DNA of 5,830 nt, taken from contig DMAO01000039.1 in NCBI GenBank assembly GCA_003446545.1, forward strand, positions 1 through 5,830. Direction: 5' to 3'. The notes under the pieces are model-generated. The model had not been told where the DNA came from. It saw nothing but the letters and a program-made list of their open reading frames with translations, and did no database searches. This DNA comes from Sphaerochaeta sp. Lineage in GTDB: Bacteria; Spirochaetota; Spirochaetia; Sphaerochaetales; Sphaerochaetaceae. Both the position numbers and the translations under genes were made by a program. This document shows, in pieces, positions 1 through 5,830 of the stretch; positions within the stretch are counted from its first letter, which is position 1; each line of letters opens with the position of its first letter.

Positions 1-2725
1 CGAAGCCAAGCAGTCCAAGCACGACGCCGATGATACAGAATGGTATGGAAACAATAATGATGGCAGGCTGTCTGAACCGCTCGAACTGGATGACCATCAC
101 CGTATAGACAAGGAACCAGGCTATGAGCAGGGCTGAGACAACAGGAGGGATCGACTCCTCAATCAGTTGTATCACTCCCCCTGAGAGACTGCTCACCCCT
201 TCGGCCAGGGGGTTAGAATCCAGATATTCATTCATCCGCTGCAGGACAAGGGAGGTGTCCTCATCGACAAGAGAGGCTCCTATGGTTATGGTCTTTGCAC
301 GGTCTGTGTGGTTGATCTCACTCAAGGTGCTCCGCATCTCGAGCTTCGCTACCGACGCAAGGGGAATCGAAGTGCCACCCATGGAATAGAGCTGTATGGC
401 ATTGAGGGTGTCTTCTGTGAAACCTTTTTCGGTAGCATCGCTACCGATTCTGATGGAATAACGCTCGCCTCGGGTATCGGTGAAGGTGGCCACATCCATA
501 CCCTCCACAAGAATCCTACTCGTCAGGGCCGCTTCATAGCTGTTGATACCCAGTCTGTTGAGGCTGTCACGATCCATTTCCAGAACCAATTGGCTTGCAT
601 CGAAAGAGGTATCGACCCTGGTAGAGACAACTGCAGGATCCTGCTGGAGGTGGTTCTGAATACGCTGGGCCTCCATAAAGAGCAAGGAGAGGTCCTCACT
701 GACCAAGGTAATACCATAGCCGCCTCCTCCCGTAACAAGGCCCAACAGCTTGTCAAATCCCCCATTCTCAAGGCGGATGGTAGCATCCGGTACTTCGTCA
801 GCTATACGGCCCTGTAGGCTAAGCATGATCTGATGCACACTCCGCTTCCGCTGGGCGACAGGGACGAGTACCACCCTTGAGTAAGCCATGTTCGGACTAT
901 TTCCCCCTAAAAAAGTATCACCCATCCCTGAATAGGTTATCACATCCTGCATCTCAGGCACTTCAGAACGAATAAGGCCTTCAACCAGTGCACTACGCTC
1001 TCGGCTCTCTTGTACGCTGTATCCCTGGGGAAACTCCATATGGACATAGAAGTCACTGTTGTCAGTTGATGGCAAGAAGGTGGAGCCTAACTTGGTTATG
1101 GTGAATGCCGACAAAACCAGGATACTGATACAGATCACCAGGATAAACGCACTGTTAGAGAGGCTCCAATCCAATGCACGCTTATACTTTCTTTCAACAG
1201 AATCCATCATACGGTTGAACCTTCTGGTCTTCACTTGGGGAGGAACCGGACGCAACAGTTGTTTGGCAAAGAAAGGGACAAAGATTATCGCAACCAGGAA
1301 GGAGCCTGCCAAGGCAAGGATCAGGGTGAGGGCGATATCCTTGAATATGCTGCCGATGATGCCACTGAGCATGGAGATGGGGATGAATACGACCACAGTA
1401 GTAAGGGTTGAAGCGAGGATAGGGGAGCCCACCTCGTCGCTTGCCCTGTCGATGCTCTGTGTGACTGTTAGGTCACCTGTCCTGTAGTACCGGTATATCT
1501 GCTCAAGCATGACGATGGAGCCGTCTACAACCATCCCCAAGGAGGATACCAATCCTGATAGACTCATAAGGTTGATGGTGATGCCCATAGCTGCCATACC
1601 TATGAAGGCAAACAGCAGGGAAAGGGGTATGGAGAAGCCTATGATGAGCGTCGACCGCGTATCACCTAGGAAGAGGACAATGACCAGGATGGCCATGATG
1701 ATTCCCATCAACCCACTTCTGATTACAGTGTTCAACGATGCTATGGTGGTCCTGCTGTCGTCTCCTATGATGGAGAAGGTGAGTGCTCCCCCACTCTTCT
1801 CTTCTTCCTCCTCAAGCAAGGCCTTGATGGCCTTGTTGATCTTCACTATATTTCCATCGCTCCGTTTGGTCACATTGGCAACCAGCAGTGAAGCCCTGTC
1901 ACTCTCGACAGAATAGGCAGGGTCGGGGTATCGCAAGGTGACGGTGGCGACATCTTCGAGTCTGATGGGAGTCCCCGTCTCGGTGTACCCGACTGCCACA
2001 CTCTTGAGGTCTTCCAAAGAGGAAAACTCCCCTCCATACCGGAGGTCGAGCGTCTTCCCCTGGTATTCTGCCGTCCCAAGCGGAAGACGGCTGTTCGCAT
2101 AGCCGATGAGGGTAACCACCTGCGTTACGCTGATCTTCCTTGCAGAGAGATCAGAGAGACGGAGCTGGACAAAGGCCTCAAGCTCCTTCTGTCCATGGAC
2201 GGTGAGCTCTGCCACACCCTGTATCTGGCTTATGGCTGGAATGAGCTCATCCTGGACATAGGAAGTTACCCTTCCTATGTCTTTCCCCCCGGCGATGGAG
2301 AAGGTAAGGATGGGAAGCATGCTAGCTCCCCCTACCAGGGCAAGGGGGTCGCCTTCCAAGTTTTTTGGAAGGTCAGAGAGCAGGCTTGTTATCCTATAGC
2401 GCACCTCATCGAGCTGGTCGTAGGGGTCACTGCCATCCTGATAGTATATGGTGATCATGCTCATGGAGTTGCTGGACACTGAGTCCATGGACTTGTAGTT
2501 AGGCAGGGTCACAAACTCATCTTCAAGGATGTTGGTGACCTCTTTTTCCACATCCTCTGCCCCTGCTCCGGGGTAGAGGGAGAGGACTATGATGGATGGC
2601 ATGTTTATGTCACTCATAAATTCGATATTCTGGCCTGTAAGGCCATAGAAACCAAACACAATGAGCACAATGAGCAGCATCCCGATGATAACCGGATGCC
2701 GTATAGCCTGCTTTGATACCTTCAC
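1..2725 (-). CDS. RND-family efflux transporter permease (AcrB/BesB-like), C-terminus cut by window edge
   Basis: Inner-membrane proton-driven permease of a tripartite efflux pump; it would take substrates from the periplasm or outer leaflet and pass them, with the adaptor encoded upstream, to an outer-membrane channel. I translated all 908 codons and found no stop or frameshift. Residues about 12-30 form TM1. Residues 30-335 form the first porter region, with the family-typical D-I-N-M-P and Y-P-G-A stretches near 38-54. TM2 to TM6 lie between about 339 and 485, including the S-I-P-L-S-L-L segment near 364-370. TM4 carries G-M-V-V-D-G-S-I-V with the proton-relay Asp at 401. TM7 is near 524-545, the second porter region follows with a glycine run at 666-669, and TM8-TM9 begin near 860. 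AcrB-type proteins have about 1,050 residues, so roughly 120-140, including TM10-12 and the relay Lys, lie outside. The GTG start has an AGGAG seven bases upstream and overlaps the adaptor stop (GTGA). Substrate unknown. Confidence 0.95.
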   Translation of the reverse strand, partial: MKVSKQAIRHPVIIGMLLIVLIVFGFYGLTGQNIEFMSDINMPSIIVLSLYPGAGAEDVEKEVTNILEDEFVTLPNYKSMDSVSSNSMSMITIYYQDGSDPYDQLDEVRYRITSLLSDLPKNLEGDPLALVGGASMLPILTFSIAGGKDIGRVTSYVQDELIPAISQIQGVAELTVHGQKELEAFVQLRLSDLSARKISVTQVVTLIGYANSRLPLGTAEYQGKTLDLRYGGEFSSLEDLKSVAVGYTETGTPIRLEDVATVTLRYPDPAYSVESDRASLLVANVTKRSDGNIVKINKAIKALLEEEEEKSGGALTFSIIGDDSRTTIASLNTVIRSGLMGIIMAILVIVLFLGDTRSTLIIGFSIPLSLLFAFIGMAAMGITINLMSLSGLVSSLGMVVDGSIVMLEQIYRYYRTGDLTVTQSIDRASDEVGSPILASTLTTVVVFIPISMLSGIIGSIFKDIALTLILALAGSFLVAIIFVPFFAKQLLRPVPPQVKTRRFNRMMDSVERKYKRALDWSLSNSAFILVICISILVLSAFTITKLGSTFLPSTDNSDFYVHMEFPQGYSVQESRERSALVEGLIRSEVPEMQDVITYSGMGDTFLGGNSPNMAYSRVVLVPVAQRKRSVHQIMLSLQGRIADEVPDATIRLENGGFDKLLGLVTGGGGYGITLVSEDLSLLFMEAQRIQNHLQQDPAVVSTRVDTSFDASQLVLEMDRDSLNRLGINSYEAALTSRILVEGMDVATFTDTRGERYSIRIGSDATEKGFTEDTLNAIQLYSMGGTSIPLASVAKLEMRSTLSEINHTDRAKTITIGASLVDEDTSLVLQRMNEYLDSNPLAEGVSSLSGGVIQLIEESIPPVVSALLIAWFLVYTVMVIQFERFRQPAIIIVSIPFCIIGVVLGLLGF

Positions 2726-3798
2726 AAGAGGTCTCCTCTGACACGGACCTCTTGGCTGTCGAACAGGATATGCTGGCCATCGACAACGAAGTAGCTACTC
2801 TGATAGGCCTCTGGAACCTTGAAGAACTCTTCGTCTTCAAACTCGACAGGAATGTGTACGTATTCGACCCGATGAGTCTCAGGATCGTAGATATACCATG
2901 AGCCGTCACTCTTGCGAATGGATTGGCTCATACGATAGACACCTTCCTGCTCTAGGTAGGTGATGCTCACATCAACTGCCATCCCAGGGCGCACAAGCTC
3001 TTTGGCAGTATCCAAGATAGCCTCTAGGGTAAAGGTTTTTGATTCACTGTGCACAAAGGGATCGATATGGGAAAGGGTGGCTTCAATGGGGGCCTCCCAA
3101 CTGGGATTGGTTATCGCAATGCGAAGATCACCTACGTTGTTCCAGAACTTCTCATAGTAGGTCTCAGGAACCTCGACCTTGACAACAAGGGTGGACAGGT
3201 CAGCCATGACCAATAGGGGTTGCTGAGGTCCGGTAAGACTGCCTACAGAGCTGTTCTTCATCAGGATGGTCCCAGTCACTGGGGCCTTGACCGTGGCATA
3301 CCCAAGCTGCAGTTTTGCAATCTCATACTGGGCTTTGGCAGCATCACGTTGTGCTTTCGCCTGATCATAATTCTGTTCTGTTGTCGCTTTGTTCTGATAC
3401 AGGGAGGCTATCCTAGTGAAGGTGCTCTCACTGGCTAGGTAGACAGCCTCCGCCTGTTTTGCCTGCTGTAGGAAGGGTTCACTGTCAAGGGTAGCCAATA
3501 CCTCACCTTTCTCGACAAGCTGTCCTACAGAGACAGGAAACGTCTCTATGGTCCCTCCTACCAAGGCTATGACAGGTATGCTGTCTTGGGCCTGGATATA
3601 GGAGGGGAAGACCCCACGTTTTGCAACTCTCCCTTTCTGGCTCTGCTGTACGACAACCAAGGGGTTTGGTGGAGAGTAGACAATCTTGTCCTGTCTGCCG
3701 AGGATTATATCCACGGCGATCAGGACAAGAACAATGATGGCTACCAAAACGGCATACCTTGCTATGTGGGACAATGCACTTGTAGAACCTTTTTTCAT
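2722..3798 (-). CDS. RND efflux pump periplasmic adaptor (membrane fusion protein, HlyD/AcrA-type)
   Basis: Periplasmic adaptor that bridges the RND permease and an outer-membrane channel. The 358-residue length is usual for the family. An uncleaved-looking N-terminal membrane anchor spans about residues 14-33; there is no lipobox cysteine, unlike lipidated AcrA. The first lipoyl half is near 70-105 (V-G-G-T-I-E, then G-Q-L-V-E-K-G-E-V-L-A-T-L-D). An alpha-helical hairpin rich in Ala, Lys and Gln covers about 108-165. The second lipoyl half follows (A-T-V-K-A-P-V-T-G-T-I near 168-178), then a beta-barrel domain ending in the typical R-P-G-M-A-V-D-V near 270-277. The last 75 residues form an acidic membrane-proximal domain. 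The ATG at 3798 is preceded by a modest AAGGG nine bases upstream. The gene overlaps the permease start by four bases, so the two are surely one operon. The same adaptor-permease order occurs in the Borrelia besA-besB system. Specificity cannot be read from sequence. Confidence 0.93.
   Translation of the reverse strand: MKKGSTSALSHIARYAVLVAIIVLVLIAVDIILGRQDKIVYSPPNPLVVVQQSQKGRVAKRGVFPSYIQAQDSIPVIALVGGTIETFPVSVGQLVEKGEVLATLDSEPFLQQAKQAEAVYLASESTFTRIASLYQNKATTEQNYDQAKAQRDAAKAQYEIAKLQLGYATVKAPVTGTILMKNSSVGSLTGPQQPLLVMADLSTLVVKVEVPETYYEKFWNNVGDLRIAITNPSWEAPIEATLSHIDPFVHSESKTFTLEAILDTAKELVRPGMAVDVSITYLEQEGVYRMSQSIRKSDGSWYIYDPETHRVEYVHIPVEFEDEEFFKVPEAYQSSYFVVDGQHILFDSQEVRVRGDLL
2725..2754 (-). promoter_or_regulatory. 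Perfect 9-base inverted repeat enclosing the permease ribosome-binding site
   Basis: On the minus strand CAAGAGGTC (2754-2746) and GACCTCTTG (2733-2725) are exact reverse complements, separated by 12 bases. The loop and first base of the right arm carry the Shine-Dalgarno AGAGGAG (2739-2733), and the last base of the right arm is the G of the permease GTG start. The arms also encode adaptor residues 349-351 and 356-358. A smaller alternative hairpin, AGAGG-AGA-CCTCT, would pair the Shine-Dalgarno directly. The inferred role is to limit independent initiation on the permease until ribosomes finishing the adaptor open the structure. The repeat is certain; the role is inference. Confidence 0.5.
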
Positions 3799-3803
3799 AC
3801 TTT

Positions 3804-3821
3804 GACACCCTTACACGTGTC
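3804..3821. promoter_or_regulatory. Dyad in the adaptor leader, possible operator
   Basis: GACAC (3804-3808) and GTGTC (3817-3821) form an inverted repeat with an 8-base spacer; the right part also contains the self-complementary ACACGTGT (3813-3820). It lies between the possible -10 element and the adaptor ATG at 3798, where a repressor could block transcription start. Local regulators of efflux operons (TetR or MarR families) often bind such sites, but no regulator gene is visible here. Short arms make chance occurrence possible. Confidence 0.25.
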
Positions 3822-3823
3822 TG

Positions 3824-3852
3824 AATATACTACCTAAAAAATCAAAAGGGAA
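3824..3852 (-). promoter_or_regulatory. Possible weak promoter for the adaptor-permease operon
   Basis: In the 63-base gap after manA, the minus strand has TATATT (3829-3824) as a -10 candidate. A poor -35, TTCCCT (3852-3847), lies 17 bases upstream and matches the consensus at only three of six positions. It would start transcription near 3817, just ahead of the weak Shine-Dalgarno. Read-through from manA is an equally good explanation, since no terminator hairpin was found in this gap. Confidence 0.25.
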
Positions 3853-3861
3853 CCAGACTTC

Positions 3862-5067
3862 TTACCGTGGGACATCAGCTATGAAGAGATTCCCCTCAAC
3901 TTCCAGCTGATACTCAGACAGGGAAGCGGCTACCACATAACACTCGCCCCGGGTGATGACAAGCTTGTCACCTCCGTTGGTAAAGGTTGTCTTACCCTCA
4001 GTACAAAACAGGAGCTCAATACTTTTCCGGTCATGGATGTGGTAGGATCCTGAGTGGCAGACCATCAGGTGGAACTCCTCTGTTGGGGTAAGCAGGTGTT
4101 TTCTTCCTGACTTGCCGACCAAGGTGAGGACAGGCTCCACCTCCTTTCCTTTGATCTCCAATATCCTCAACAGTTCGCGCACATCGACCTTCTTGTTGGT
4201 GAGGCCTCCTCGCAGGACATTGTCAGAAGAGCTCATCAGCTCTATGCCGTTGCCCAACACATAGGCATGTAGTGTCTTTGGTTCAAGATAGAGGGCTTGT
4301 CCCTCGGAAAGGTGTTTGACATTGAGCAGGAAGGGACAGAACAGACCGGGATCTTCCGGATACATCTCGAAGCAGGTCAGCGCGATGCCCTTGCTTTCCA
4401 AAAAGAGACCATCAGGGGAGGAGAAAGGAAGGTCTTCCCTCTCTCGCAAGGAAGCGATGTACTCCTTGATAAGGGGTACAAGCTCCTCCTTCTTCATGGT
4501 GTAGAGTTTCTCAAAAAGCTGAGCAAGCCTTCCATCTGGGGTCTCTGCATCCAATGCAGAGAAATGTTTGGCATAGCCAACAGGGATGAGAGATTCTAGG
4601 GTAGGAAGAATTTTTTCCAAGGGACGGAAGGCGCACATTGCGGTAACAGGGGTAAGGGCATAGATAACCTCTGCCTTCCTATTGGGATCCTTGTAGTTCC
4701 ACAGTTCCTTGGGGAACCGGGTACGGAAGGCATGTTCACGCTCCCACCCTTCTCTCGCCTGGAATTCAGAGGGATGACACTGGATGGAAAGGGGGGATTC
4801 AATAGCCAGCACCTTGAGCAAAAGGGGTAGCTCAGGGCCAAACCAATCAAGATGATCCTGTCCGAACCAGTGCAGGCTGTCCGACCGAAGGAAGTCAGAG
4901 AGCTTCTGGTCTGTGCCGTCTATGAGGGATTCTCCACTTGGATGGGTTCCCATCCAGATTTCCGCCTTGGGTTTTCCATCAGGTTTTTGTCCGAGGAGCG
5001 TAGGGATGAAGGACGAATTGCCCCAATCGTACTCTTTCACTTGTGCTTTGATCTTGACAATATTCAT
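3862..5067 (-). CDS. manA: Mannose-6-phosphate isomerase, type I, zinc-dependent
   Basis: Cytoplasmic phosphomannose isomerase that interconverts mannose-6-phosphate and fructose-6-phosphate, feeding mannose into glycolysis or supplying mannose-6-phosphate for GDP-mannose and surface sugars. The 401 residues match the family (E. coli ManA has 391). Family motifs appear in order: K-E-Y-D-W-G at 11-16, A-E-I-W-M-G-T-H-P at 35-43, Q-C-H-P at 96-99, K-D-P-N-R-K-A-E at 126-133, L-H-A-Y at 266-269 and N-V-L-R-G-G-L-T at 283-290. By comparison with known isomerases the zinc ligands are Gln96, His98, Glu133 and His267, and Arg286 is the catalytic arginine; all are present. Cys97 replaces the more usual Val or Ala between Gln and His, which should be harmless. 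The ATG at 5067 is preceded by GGAGG five bases upstream. The adaptor gene starts 63 bases downstream. It has its own likely promoter. Confidence 0.96.
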   Translation of the reverse strand: MNIVKIKAQVKEYDWGNSSFIPTLLGQKPDGKPKAEIWMGTHPSGESLIDGTDQKLSDFLRSDSLHWFGQDHLDWFGPELPLLLKVLAIESPLSIQCHPSEFQAREGWEREHAFRTRFPKELWNYKDPNRKAEVIYALTPVTAMCAFRPLEKILPTLESLIPVGYAKHFSALDAETPDGRLAQLFEKLYTMKKEELVPLIKEYIASLREREDLPFSSPDGLFLESKGIALTCFEMYPEDPGLFCPFLLNVKHLSEGQALYLEPKTLHAYVLGNGIELMSSSDNVLRGGLTNKKVDVRELLRILEIKGKEVEPVLTLVGKSGRKHLLTPTEEFHLMVCHSGSYHIHDRKSIELLFCTEGKTTFTNGGDKLVITRGECYVVAASLSEYQLEVEGNLFIADVPR

Positions 5068-5084
5068 ACAAGCCTCCGTCTATG

Positions 5085-5113
5085 AGTATACGATTCTTCG
5101 TATTCTATAGCAA
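5085..5113 (-). promoter_or_regulatory. Candidate sigma-70-type promoter for manA
   Basis: On the minus strand TTGCTA (5113-5108, four of six consensus matches) and TATACT (5090-5085, five of six) are separated by 17 bases. Transcription would start near 5078, giving a very short leader that begins at or just ahead of the GGAGG Shine-Dalgarno of manA. The spacer carries an ATACGA/TCGTAT inverted repeat that overlaps the -10 element, so a DNA-binding protein could control this promoter. Confidence 0.45.
5088..5103. repeat. Inverted repeat ATACGA-N4-TCGTAT in the manA promoter, possible operator
   Basis: Perfect 6-base arms with a 4-base spacer lie between the proposed -35 and -10 elements and overlap the latter. 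A related element, TGCTATACGA, occurs at 5141-5150, and TATAGCA at 5106-5112 is the reverse complement of TGCTATA at 5141-5147. The combination suggests two sites for one regulator upstream of manA. No regulator is identified. Confidence 0.3.
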
Positions 5114-5190
5114 ACAGAAAAATCGCCCTCCAAAGTAGAGTGCTATACGAGACTGACACCAGATTATTGTTGTCCGTGCTCTAGCTCGAA

Positions 5191-5514
5191 TCATGCATGA
5201 AAGAACTTTTGTTTTCCCATAGTCGGGGCATAGGTTGGCAGTGAATCTATTTCTTTCTTGATCGTCAGCTTCTCAGCTTCAAGAGAGATCTTTGTCTGCA
5301 GGTTGGCAAAGTATTCGTCACTGGCTCCGAAGTAGTGGGCAAGGCGCAGCGCGGTATCCATCGAGAGTTTTCTCCTGTTGGCGAGAATCTCCTGAATACG
5401 GCTTGCCGGTACATTGATATCCTTTGCAAGCTTGTATGCACTGAGACCGAGGGGAACCATGAACTCTTCCTTCAGAAATTCCCCCACTGTTAAGGCTGGC
5501 ATATAGTTGTCCAT
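5191..5514 (-). CDS. higA: HigA-family antitoxin, XRE-type helix-turn-helix
   Basis: Antitoxin of a type II toxin-antitoxin pair: it binds and neutralises HigB and, as a dimer, normally represses its own operon. The protein has 107 residues, usual for the family. Residues 9-31 match the typical HigA opening (G-E-F-L-K-E-E-F, then P-L-G-L-S-A-Y-K-L-A). The helix-turn-helix runs from about 24 to 48, with the recognition helix near 38-48 (S-R-I-Q-E-I-L-A-N-R-R), followed by T-A-L-R-L-A-H-Y-F-G at 54-63. The last 30 residues are charged and likely a flexible tail. The ATG at 5514 is supported by AGGAG (5525-5521) six bases upstream; this site overlaps the higB stop codon and only nine bases separate the genes, so translation is probably coupled. 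The gene order (toxin first) is the usual one for higBA. Confidence 0.93.
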   Translation of the reverse strand: MDNYMPALTVGEFLKEEFMVPLGLSAYKLAKDINVPASRIQEILANRRKLSMDTALRLAHYFGASDEYFANLQTKISLEAEKLTIKKEIDSLPTYAPTMGKQKFFHA

Positions 5515-5523
5515 TGTGCTCTC

Positions 5524-5830
5524 CTAATGGTAGTCGACTATCTCGACTTCGGTTGCGATACATTCTGTCTCACTCCAGACAAAACATATCCTCCATTGGT
5601 CGTTGACTCTGATACTGTACTGACCTTTTCGATTCCCCTCCAACTGTTCAAGTCCATTCCCAGGTGGAACATTCAAATCACTGGTCTTGGCAGCAATATC
5701 AATCGACCAGAGTTCCCGCCTACTAATGATCTGGACTTCCTTGGAAAATTTCTTAACGAATACCGATTGGAATATCCTTTCCGTGTTCTTGTCGGCGAAA
5801 CTCCTTAACCAACTAGTAGGTAAAAGAATA
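5524..5830 (-). CDS. higB: HigB-family toxin (RelE-superfamily mRNA interferase), 5' end not resolved
   Basis: Ribosome-dependent mRNA-cleaving toxin, held inactive by the HigA encoded just downstream. The open frame gives 101 visible residues up to a TAG stop. Family features, numbered from the first visible codon, are S-F-A-D-K at 10-14, V-P-P-G-N at 54-58, G-N-R-K-G-Q-Y-S-I-R at 65-74, N-D-Q-W-R-I-C-F at 76-83 and the C-terminal V-E-I-V-D-Y-H at 95-101. From S-F-A-D-K to the end, the length and ending match a full HigB, so the body is intact. Most relatives begin two or three residues before S-F, but here the codons there are TGG-TTA-AGG. No in-frame ATG, GTG or TTG exists between them and the window edge. 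The start is therefore a rare codon (an ATT lies at 5829-5827), upstream of the window, or lost. The listed right boundary is the window edge. Confidence 0.85.
   Translation of the reverse strand, partial: ILLPTSWLRSFADKNTERIFQSVFVKKFSKEVQIISRRELWSIDIAAKTSDLNVPPGNGLEQLEGNRKGQYSIRVNDQWRICFVWSETECIATEVEIVDYH
5805..5824. promoter_or_regulatory. Imperfect 20-base dyad, possible HigA operator
   Basis: The stretch reads TTAACCAACTAGTAGGTAAA, centred between 5814 and 5815, with eight of ten base pairs symmetrical around a core ACTAGT. It sits exactly where the 5' end of higB is expected, and a TATTCT hexamer (5830-5825, minus strand) that could be a -10 element adjoins it. HigA proteins repress their own operon from dyads around the promoter, so this is a sensible operator. 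If so, higB would start close to here. Confidence 0.35.

Noticed and set aside
431..445. Inverted repeat GGTAGC-ATC-GCTACC
   Set aside because: It is short, inside permease codons (G-S-D-A-T), with no T-run in the coding direction; best explained by chance codon use.
308..817. A 169-codon open frame on the plus strand, plus others at 1059-1487 and 1509-1916
   Set aside because: They lie wholly antisense to the intact permease gene, have no recognisable domains, and their composition mirrors the coding strand opposite. They are shadows of a real gene.
2641..2680. Short near-tandem repeat of CAATGAGCA
   Set aside because: It encodes the hydrophobic L-I-V-L-I-V run of permease TM1; repetition follows from the amino-acid sequence.
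3840..3861. T-rich stretch just after the manA stop codon as a terminator
   Set aside because: The minus strand has T-runs but no preceding stem with meaningful pairing, so an intrinsic terminator is not supported.
5118..5140. Possible terminator after higA: CTCTAC-TTT-GGAGGG followed by CGATTTTT on the minus strand
   Set aside because: The stem has an internal A-G mismatch, a wobble pair and low stability, and the T-run is offset by several bases. Too weak to call, although partial termination is possible.
5527..5808. A 93-codon open frame on the plus strand
   Set aside because: It is antisense to the clearly recognisable HigB frame and ends in no known family; the minus-strand reading has conserved toxin motifs.

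Overview
This window is an ordinary, gene-dense chromosomal segment in which all five recognisable genes read on the minus strand. From right to left, in order of transcription, they are: a higB-type toxin gene whose 5' end lies at or just beyond the right edge; its higA antitoxin partner; a complete type I mannose-6-phosphate isomerase gene (manA); a complete membrane-fusion (adaptor) protein gene of an RND efflux pump; and the inner-membrane RND permease gene, which runs off the left edge after 908 codons. No RNA genes, insertion sequences, CRISPR arrays or prophage genes were seen, and no gene-free stretch exceeds about 125 bases.

The host is a Gram-negative-type (two-membrane) bacterium, because an RND permease with a periplasmic adaptor only makes sense with an outer membrane. 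Base composition looks close to 50% GC by eye. The adaptor-then-permease order, GTG start use and general protein character would fit a spirochaete of the Sphaerochaeta kind, but this is a low-confidence guess from memory of such genomes, not something the window proves.

Layout: positions 1-2725 hold the permease and 2722-3798 the adaptor, overlapping by four bases, so they form a translationally coupled pair. A 63-base gap (3799-3861), with a possible weak promoter and a dyad, separates them from manA (3862-5067). A 123-base gap (5068-5190) holds a good candidate manA promoter with repeated TGCTAT/ATACGA elements. higA (5191-5514) follows higB by nine bases, and its Shine-Dalgarno sequence overlaps the higB stop codon. 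A 20-base imperfect dyad at 5805-5824 may be the HigA autoregulation operator.

Functionally there are three units: an addiction or stress module (higBA), a sugar-phosphate enzyme linking mannose-6-phosphate and fructose-6-phosphate, and a drug or solute exporter. Nothing suggests they work together beyond sharing a strand. I found no convincing new biological system. The most interesting points are a perfect 9-base inverted repeat that encloses the permease ribosome-binding site, and the missing conventional start codon of higB within the window.
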